A stretch of 64,000 bases of DNA from Serinus canaria (lineage: Eukaryota > Chordata > Aves > Passeriformes > Fringillidae), in the NCBI RefSeq assembly GCF_022539315.1, contig NC_066333.1:7077501-7141500 (forward strand), in the 5' to 3' direction. Each line of letters begins with the position of its first letter. Position 1 is the first letter of the stretch. Under the pieces are notes generated by a model. That model was given only the letters and a program-made list of their open reading frames with translations, was not told the DNA's origin and did not search any database. The translations under genes were made by a program, and so were the position numbers. Below are positions 28,201-37,200 of this stretch, one piece after another.

Positions 28201-31200
28201 GCTTGGAACACTTTTGGAGAATTATTGTTTGTTTTATTTTGTAGCATCATCAGATGGTCAGTGGGACATGGTCTCCTGAGATCTGAAGTGGCTCAAGTGT
28301 TTTCCCCTCACAGAAATAGGCAAAAGCCATCATTCTGTCTGTCGCATCATGGCACTGTCTGACTGTGACAGGATTTATGGGACACTTTAGTGTTCCTTGT
28401 TGTGGCACATGAATCACTGAGGTGGATTGTACCCCAAAAATCTGGTATACAGATCCTCACCTTTCTCCCTGCCTCATGGAAAAATGATTCTTGGTGAGAT
28501 TTTACAGGTTCAGTCTACACTGGCAAGAGTGAGATCTGAGTCTGATGGACAGAGTATCCTGGTGTAAGTCTTGCATTACAAGGAGTGAAAAGCTGCTTAC
28601 ACAAGGAACGACTGAGTGCTTTATCTTTAGTAGTGCAGCTGGCATAAGAAGTTCCTGCTCTTGTAGTTCTCCTCCTTTTTATTTCTTTTAGCTTGGCTTA
28701 TTTTAGTGATTTGGTTTATAGCTCGGCTTTTCAGCCTATGGCAGTGATAGTAGGGGAATAGTTGAGGGAGGGAGGGGAGGAATTTCTGAAGCCAGCTGTT
28801 TTGAGGAGGAACAGTTGTAATAATCTGCACCCTGATTTGGATTGTGAAACAGGATGAGGTCATTGAGCCCCTTTTTAGTGTTACCCCCTTGTTTGCTTCA
28901 GTGGAATCTGTTCAGAAAGGTTCAGAGGTGATAACTTGGTGATTACCCTAATTGCCATGAGAAACCCAGGAGCAAAGTCCATGAGAGCATTGTCTCCAAC
29001 ACCTGATGCCTATCTTAGCACTTTTCTCAGAGTTTTTAGTTAATGAAAATATCTTGTTCTCCTCTCAATTTCTTTAATTATTTCTGTAGGAAACGGTGCA
29101 ACATCCTGTGGCCTTTACCTCTCTCTAAAATGAGGTATAATTATGGGTGGCAGCAATAGCCTTGATGATCTCTAAAGATGGTAGAAAATGACAAGGGATA
29201 GTTTAATATTTTTATAGTTCCATGGAAAATTATGCTCATCAGGTTTATTCAATAAAATATTCTCACCAGACACTTTGTGCTATAATGACTTACAAATTAC
29301 ATTCTAATTGTGGTGCAGCTCAGCCACTCCATCCTTGAAAGGAAGAGGTGGAACTCCTAGGATGAGTGTGGTATCCACAGGTGGGGATAACAGGTGGGGA
29401 TTTGTGTCAGCCCATCCTTTCAGTTTGGTGTAGAGAGACCGAATTGCTTGGAGCTGTGCTGAGGGCAGGACATGATGGCTGTGAGTGTGGCTCTAAGCCT
29501 GTGGTCTGAAGGTCCTTCCTGAGCATGTCTTGCATCCCTCAGCTCTCCCCAGTAATACAGACTGAAAGTAGTAAAGGGAGAGACTCCATCCTTAGAGTGG
29601 GAAACATGTTGTGGTGGTTGTTCTGGTGCATGGCTATTTGGAACATGCTCATTTCTGTCCACCTGGATTGGCCTTGCTGTTCCACATGGTGAGGGTGTAA
29701 AACCAGGATCCTGGAGGTGTTCTTTGTTCTTGATCAGTATCCTTTTGCTCTGCCCAGCTGTGCAGTGCGTGCTGGAAGGTGAGTGATAGATGAGGAGGGA
29801 GGAGGATGCAGAAATCTCCAGTGCCTGTGTGGATTTTTGGTACAGCGCTGGCACATCCATTGCATCTTTAGGCTTGGAGTCTCTACTTGACACCTCGAGG
29901 CCTGTCAGTCCTGCCTCATTAGTGTGAGAGAAGCTCATTTTAGCTTCACAGAAGCCCATCTTATTGCTGTCTTCTCCCATCAGCAAGGGGCATCTCAGCA
30001 CATATTGCTGGCAGATTAGATATGGCACCTGAGCGCTCATTTGGAGGTTAGCGACTGACAGCTTTGAAAGAGTCCAAGTGGGAAAGGGGCTGCTTGGTAC
30101 TGTACTGGAGGCACACTAGCACTGAAAGGGTGGCTGTGGATTTAAAAAAAAGGACTGTGAAAAGGCACCTTAAAACTGTACTTGTCTTCTAATTCATATC
30201 TGCTTAATTTACTGGCACAAAATAATCTTCTCTGCTGAGAGGGGCTGTTGGAGCCGCCCCCGCTGTGTAATCAAGACCGCGGCTGCCTGGATCCAGCTCC
30301 TGTGATCGCCGTGCTCGGATCAGAATACAGAGCAGACATGGCCTTTGTTTCTTGCTCTGGAGATTCAGAGTCCTGGCCTGTGGATGTTTTTCTGCTCAGG
30401 AATTTAGAACTGTTGAGCAGAGCACCCAATGAGCCTGTGTGCAGTGCAGAGTGTGAGCAGTGGTAGAGGAATGAGTGTGTTGTCTTTCTTGAGTGTTTTT
30501 TTAGATAATTCAGTCAGTGTTCAGCTCTCTCACTAGCCAGACTCATCATTGTTCAGCTTTAGAGACCAGATTTGAGCCATTTGGCATAGATTTAGGGTGA
30601 GGGAAGTCACTCTCTGCACAAAATTATATTTTTCTATTTACTGGCAAGAGCTCACATGCAGACTGTGCCCAGTCATGCCTGTGCCTATGATTTTGAGAAC
30701 CTGGAGTAAATGACAGTTATGCATGTGTTGGAGTCTTCAGGATCTGATGCTAAAGTGTCACATCTGAGTGTAGCCAAAGCAGTTGATGTCATAACACAAT
30801 TAAGAAGGCACTGGCTTCTAAAGTTGTTCTTTTACTGGCAGTCTGGATTTCTAGGAGGAAAGGAGTAGTATTTCACTTCCTAAGCTTTCCTCTCTCTTTC
30901 AAGAGGAAGTGAGAATCAGCTGTCTAAGTTTCTCTATCAGCTTTCTATCTGGGGAGCATCCATTGCGCCCCTCCAGGAAGAGTTGCACAGGTCTCATTTT
31001 CCTTCTTAGGCCTAAAACCCTCAACTCACCACTAGGTACGAGGGCTTGGCTTGACAGAACAGCAACATTTGGCAGCCTTGGTCAGCTTTGGTGCTGGTGA
31101 CTGGGTGCCTGGAGCACATGCACCTGAGGAGGTGCATTCTGCAGAGTGTTGCAGGCGTGCAGCGCTCGCAGGTGATGGCTCTAATGAGGAAATCTTGCTC

Positions 31201-34200
31201 CACCGGCGCGCGCCCACCTGCCAACGGCTGTGGAATAAATCACAGAGCAGCTGACGAGCTGCTTCCTTTGTTTAAGAGCAAATGCTGAGGACAGACCCCA
31301 AGATGCAGAAGGTGACACGTGACACAGTTGTTTGGACCTGTCAGCCCCCAAGAGGATGGAGCACAGGCACGGCTGAGGCCAGCTCAGAGGAGGCTGCTCT
31401 GAGCTCGCTGCCGGGTGGCTCTTGGAGTGTTTTGAAGAAGATGGGCTCTCTGGGTGAATGGAATGGAATGGAATGGAATGGAATGGAATGGAATGGAATG
31501 GAATGGAATGGCATGGCCTCTTTCATTCTTCCTCTGGCCTTCCTCTGGGCAGGTCTCTCTGGTGAAACTCATGTATACAGAAGAAGGATTGATGGTGGGT
31601 CATCATTCCCATGGGAGTCTTTGGCTAAAAAAACCCTGTCCTGGGTCTGCCCCAGCAGCCCCCCTTAGAAACAGCTGGAAGAGCTTGCCTAGGCATGGAA
31701 AAGCTGTCCTTGTGTAGGATTTTCAGATGTGTTTTCTCATGTATCAGTCAATCATGAAGCTAGAAGCTAGATAGCTCTTAGAGTGTGCTGGAGTCATGTT
31801 CTGCACTGCTGAACAGCACCCTCAGATGGCCAGTAAAAGAGCAGGTTTTGTTCCATTCTGACAAAGAACTTGTAAATCACGGATATGTGGGTCTGTTCCA
31901 CAGTCACACACTCTCACCCCTCAATGTAGAAATGTGATTTGTATGTTTAAATTAAATTTTTGACTTGCAGATGGACACACTTCACGACCAGCAAAGGCAA
32001 AACTTCTTCAAAATGGAATGAAATGTTTTGTGAATTGAAATGAATTATTAAAAATACTTTGGCAAGAAATATATGGCTGATAATGTTTGGGGGAACAAAA
32101 CAATTCTTGAGAAATTCCACAAATTCCACCAACATTTTGCCACTCCTGATGGGAAGTGCTCTGAGAGAATCCTCACACCTTTCCTTTGTGTGGCTTTACA
32201 GGACATGGTGCGTCGAGGAGAGATCATAGATGATGACATGGAAGATGAATTCTATCTCCGTCGTCTGGATGCTGGGCTCTTTGTGCTGCAGCTCATCTGT
32301 TACATCATGGCAGAGATCTGTAATGCCAACGTTCCCCAGGTAAAGCTGCCTACAAGGTTGGCAGATCATCTGTGTTTCCATTCATGGTGCAGACAAGGCT
32401 CTAAATCTTTGCAAATGCTGCGTTGAGTAATTGTTTCTTTAATTCTCTTTTCGGGAGGAAGCCTCCTGTTTGTTGCACTTGTGTCATACAGCTCCATCAT
32501 GTTGCAGCAGATAGGGCATTAGTGGGGACAGAAGTTGATTACTGTCACTTAATTCGTATAATCTGTGTGAGCGAGGTCAGGGTTTGAAATGGAAAGGCCA
32601 TGTTGATGCCATTGCTGAGGGAGCAGGGGGAAGGGACCTGCTCTCAGGAGGTCTCACAGCTACAGCTTTTCTTCATCTGTGCAAAATGCTGCATCTCTGC
32701 TTCCTCTGTGAATACATTGGGGTTTATGAATGTATTCTGTGGCTTCTTGTTTCTGTGCTGCGTGCCTTCCTGAGTGCTCCTGAGCAGATGCTGAGGGCTG
32801 CCAAGACTGAGTTGGTTTTTGTGGTGCTCAGGTATCTGCTTATCCCTCAAAGTGGGAAGAAGCAGGGCTATGCATGGACTTGTGTCGAAGATCTCTTTCT
32901 TCTCTGTCCTACTCTCCATCAGATTCGTCAGAGAGTCCACCAGATCCTGAACATGAGAGGCAGCTCCATTAAAATTGTTCGACACATCCTGAAGGGTGAG
33001 TAGAGATATTTTTGTGCAAGTGTCTCGTCGCTACCAGGGACAGCTTGGTCATGGCTTTGCAGGATGAGCCTTCACATGTAATTCTTCCTGGCTTCCTGAC
33101 CATCTCCAGGCAGCAGCTGAGCAGTGTTCTGAGATCCTGGCAGGGCTGGAATCACCCTGATTAGTGGTGTGCTTTGCTTTGCCTCCGAGTGAGGACACTT
33201 GCTGTAGCTGCTGTCAGAGAGCAGCACATCACTGCATGCTTCCATCAGCTCCAGCCTGGCTGGAATTCACTGCTGACATTAACGTGAGAGTAAATATTTA
33301 AGGGAAGTGCACATGCCTGCTAGAGGGAAGAATAGTGGAGTCTCATCTTTCATTAACGTGGCCTTGCACTTTACCATCTGCACCATATTAGTACCCGTGG
33401 TGTATTTGTCTTGTTCTTAGTGTCAAATTAATAGGGATTATAGCATTAAATTATCCTCCATAGCTTTAAAATGTAGCTGTTGTGATTTGCAATCCCAGTT
33501 TTAAAGTACTGCTTGTTATTTTTAATGCTCATGGTGAATTAGAGCAATGCCTATTTGAGCTGTGGCCTTCCTCTGCAGCCTGCTGTCCTTCAGCAGCAGC
33601 AGCTAGTGGAACTGGGGGAGAAAAGGGCAGGACTCAGCCTCTTCCCATGGCCCCCTCAAAGCTGAGAGGCTTAGTGGGAGCAGCAGGGAACCAGAGCTGC
33701 CTGGAGAAGATGCTTCCTTATGGAATGTATTGCTCCAAAGGGGCTGTGTTGTTTTCAGTGTGAGGAGAGGAGTCTGTTTTTCTTCTGGAGGGAAGATGGC
33801 ATTTCTGGGATAGTGGGCTGTGGGATGTATTTCAGTGTTTCTGCTTTCTTGGGGAGCAATAATGTTCTCCTGGGCTTTTCTTGCCCCCACTTCAACAATG
33901 GCAGGTTCACACAGCTTATTTCCTGCAAAACCTGTCGGTTTTCTCCCTTCTCATATGCAGGAAAAAAGGAATCAGAGGGCTGGCTGGTATGACAAAATCA
34001 AGAGTGATTTTCTGACAGTGTGAAATTACCTGCAGCTATAGACAATCTCTTTGGCTCTTGTCTTTAGCAACAACGTGCAAGTTAATGCCTGCTGGTGAGC
34101 GGGGGGAGGGCTGCATACGATGTCTTTTCTGATTTTAATTCTGATACTTGAAAATTCCTGCCTCTAAACTGCTTCTTTCCAATGTGGACTATGGCCACAT

Positions 34201-37200
34201 CCCTGTTCAGATTCCCACACTTGCCCTGGGCCGTGTGTCCCTGGGGGAGTTGTCTGCACACCTCACGGTCACGGCTCTGGGGTGTTGACTTACATACCAA
34301 GCTGAATTGGAGGGCAGCTGCATTAAAATTTCATCTGATTCTTTCTTTCCCAGACAGTGACTTGCATTGTGAAACTTTCTCCGTGGTTGTATCGGGTGTT
34401 GCAAGCTCAGGGTCGTGCTGGGTTGGGTGCTCTCAGCAGCAGCAAGTTCCCTGCCTGAATGGGCACGTTGTTTTGTTAATAATGCAGGGATGGGTACAGA
34501 GCTTGGGCTCTGACTGCAGCTCTCCCCCACTCTTAAACTTGCTAGTTTTAGAGACTTTTAGACACAATAATCAAAACCTCAGTGATAAATTTCTTAGTGG
34601 ATGCTTGTGAAGTCCTGCAGTTGGACCTGGGAGGCAGGAGCAGCACTGGGCTCAGGTGCAGTCTGGGCTCTGAAATTTGAGCATTTCAGTAGTTACACAC
34701 CTGTGTCCACATGTACATTCAGCACAGATTCACCAGCCTGTAACAGCAGCAGCACCAGGGACATGCACCTGCATCTCTGAAGGAGTCACTTCCCTGGACA
34801 CAGCTTCCCTGAGAAGCCAAGGGGTTGGAACAGGGATTTGGGTGTGGACCCTGCAGTGTGCTGCTGGGGTGCAGGGGCCAGCAAGGGGCTTCCAAAACTT
34901 CACTGGAGTCAACTGCACTCTATTGCAAGTGACTGAGAGATCAGGAGCTTGAGCCTTGGCTGGAATATTTCTAGGCTACTTCCCAACTTGCTCAGGACAG
35001 ATGAGGACTGGTTTATTTTTACTTTTTGTACAGTGTTTTGCTCTTGTTCAGTTTTTATTTTCTATTTTTGCATGCTAATTAGGTGCTCAGTTTTTAGTTT
35101 GATTTTTATGGCCTACATATTCTCCATGTTTCTCTGGCAACCTGACAGCTGATGGATCCCTTGGGGTGGCTCAGAATTACTTACGATGCAAGCAAGGAAG
35201 CGAGACTGTTTTCTTATGGTAGAGCTTTCAAGGGGGAGGAGTGGGCAGGGAATAAAGGGAGGCTCATTAATGCATTTCCGCAGGCTGACCAGTCCTCCCA
35301 CACTTCCTTTTTCTGGAAGATCAAGCACTTCTTGCAACAGGACAGTTAGTTTATGCTTTGGAAGAAAACAACTGAGTGGTGTGTACCTTGGCTAGGGAGG
35401 TGTTTTGAGGATGGAGGCTGGATTTGGGATGGCAGCAGCGTCTGTATCTTGGGGAGGTGCCTGATCTCCATCTGTCATTGGGATTGGAGTGAGGCACAGG
35501 CTTCTCTGAAGTGATACTTGGCTCTGGAATGGCAAATCTCCCTGTTCCTCACTGATCCAGAGGGACTAGCCATTGGTCCTGGCTACCTCAGGAGCTCTGT
35601 CAGAGCTGCTCCTGCTGAGCCCCACCCCCCCCCCCCCAGCCCCACACCTGGTGTCAGGTGAGCAGGCACACTGGGAGCTGGGCATGTGGAATGTCTACTG
35701 CACATTCCAGCCCAAACCTGTTAGCACAGGTAAACACAAAGGAAGGGTCAGTGTGCTCTGAGGATGGAGTTCAGTCTGGCTTGTGGTGCCTCCATCTGTG
35801 CAGGCTCCAGAGCTTCCAATATCCATTACAAGCCTCAGTATTTCCCAATTGATTTTTACTGTTCTGTGACCATTGTATTTTGTCTAATGAAGCAGAAACC
35901 AATCTTGGGCCCTTTCCCTTTGTGTAGCTACAGCAGTGTGTAAGCTCTAGTTAACTGTTGGCAGGAGCAGCTTACGCTTGATTTTTTTTTAGCAGTCTCA
36001 GTGAACTGGTGGAATTTTAAATAAAAAAGTAAATACATAAAATCTCGGTTGGAGATTTACTTTTTTAAGCCTGGTTCTGGGGGTTTTATCTGGTGTCTTC
36101 AAGCTGCTAATGCTTCAAATGAGCATTAGCAGCTGTCATAACCCAGTAAACATTCTGCCTTAGAGTAACAGGGGTTTTAGTCTTACAAAGCCTAGAAATT
36201 TAGAAGGAGAAATGCTGAGCTTTTGGACAAGATAAGAAGAATTTGTGTCTTGTTTTTGTTTGGGTGATCTCCTGGTACAAAGGAAGGGCAGTGTCATTAG
36301 CGGCACTCAGTGGATTCCTGCTTGAGCCCTGGTCCAAGCAGTCTGGCCATCCTTACAGCTGGGGGCAGAGCTACTGGCTGTGCCAGGCTTGGAGACTATG
36401 GCTGTCCCTCACCTGGGCTTGGAGAGGCCACTGCAGGTGGGAAGTGTTGCCCTTGGGCTGCAATAAACTCCAGCACTCACATCCACTGCCGTGTTCCAGA
36501 GGCACTTTCCCTGATGGAGCATGGAAGGGATTGCTGGGGACAGAGCTGGCTCCTCCACCAGTACTCAGGCTCTGGTACTGCCTGAGGGGACAGGGGACCC
36601 TGAGCTAAGAAGGGGACCCCATCCCTGTGCACTGGGATCATCTCCTGCCTGAGGTTTGGATCTCCAGTGCAGCCCAAAGCCTGCACAGTGCAGCAGGGCT
36701 GAGCTGCCTCGCAGCAATCAGTCCATGCACAGGGACTTGCAAGGAATCCCTCCTTGTAGGTGCTTTCAGCTGCTTTTAAGAGCTGTAGAGAGCAGCTCCT
36801 CCACTGAGAGAAGGTGCCCTGAGCTGGTCCCTTTGCTGGGACAGTGGGCAGCTCAGGTTCACCTGCAGCAAACCTCAGTGTTACCACCTGCTCATGTTAC
36901 AGGTATTGGAGTGGTTTATAAATATTAAAAATATTTTTTCCAGAGGCTTGGTAAAGAACTCTACTGCTTTTACATGAAGAGAAAGAGAGAGAGAGTGTAC
37001 ACACAGGAGGGAAGACTCCCACATCAGCTAACTTCTGCCTGTCCTCACTGCTTTCAGTGCTTCTGTAACAAAGGCTTTGATGGAGCTCAGAGCATGTAGC
37101 TGTGCTAAATGTATAAATATTAAAGCAAACTTTCTGCAGCAACTTACCATTCAGTGCTGAATACAAGCTGTTCTGTTTGTTTGGAAGAAGGAAAAGAATG

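Larger units (their letters stand above)
26778..32201 (+). other. CTNNBL1: CTNNBL1 intron 13
   Basis: A 5.4-kb GT-AG intron. Three items stand out: a CpG-rich island at about 27415-27670, a smaller CpG cluster at 30245-30325, and a GAATG pentamer array at 31456-31510. The rest is ordinary AT-rich sequence. Confidence 0.82.

Noticed and set aside
29420..30040. 206-codon minus-strand open frame in CTNNBL1 intron 13.
   Set aside because: No domain or homology recognised; one of many chance frames, without splice support.
31341..31572. Repetitive peptides (EWNGM / FHSIP repeats) over the GAATG array.
   Set aside because: Direct translation of a pentanucleotide satellite within an intron; not a gene.
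32584..33003. 139-codon open frame running through intron 14 into exon 15.
   Set aside because: Only the last 24 codons match CTNNBL1. The AG at 32921-32922 is a good acceptor, and the upstream part has no family counterpart.
36102..36134. MicroRNA precursor.
   Set aside because: Stem of only 13 bp with unpaired flanks; a precursor needs about 22 paired bases or more.
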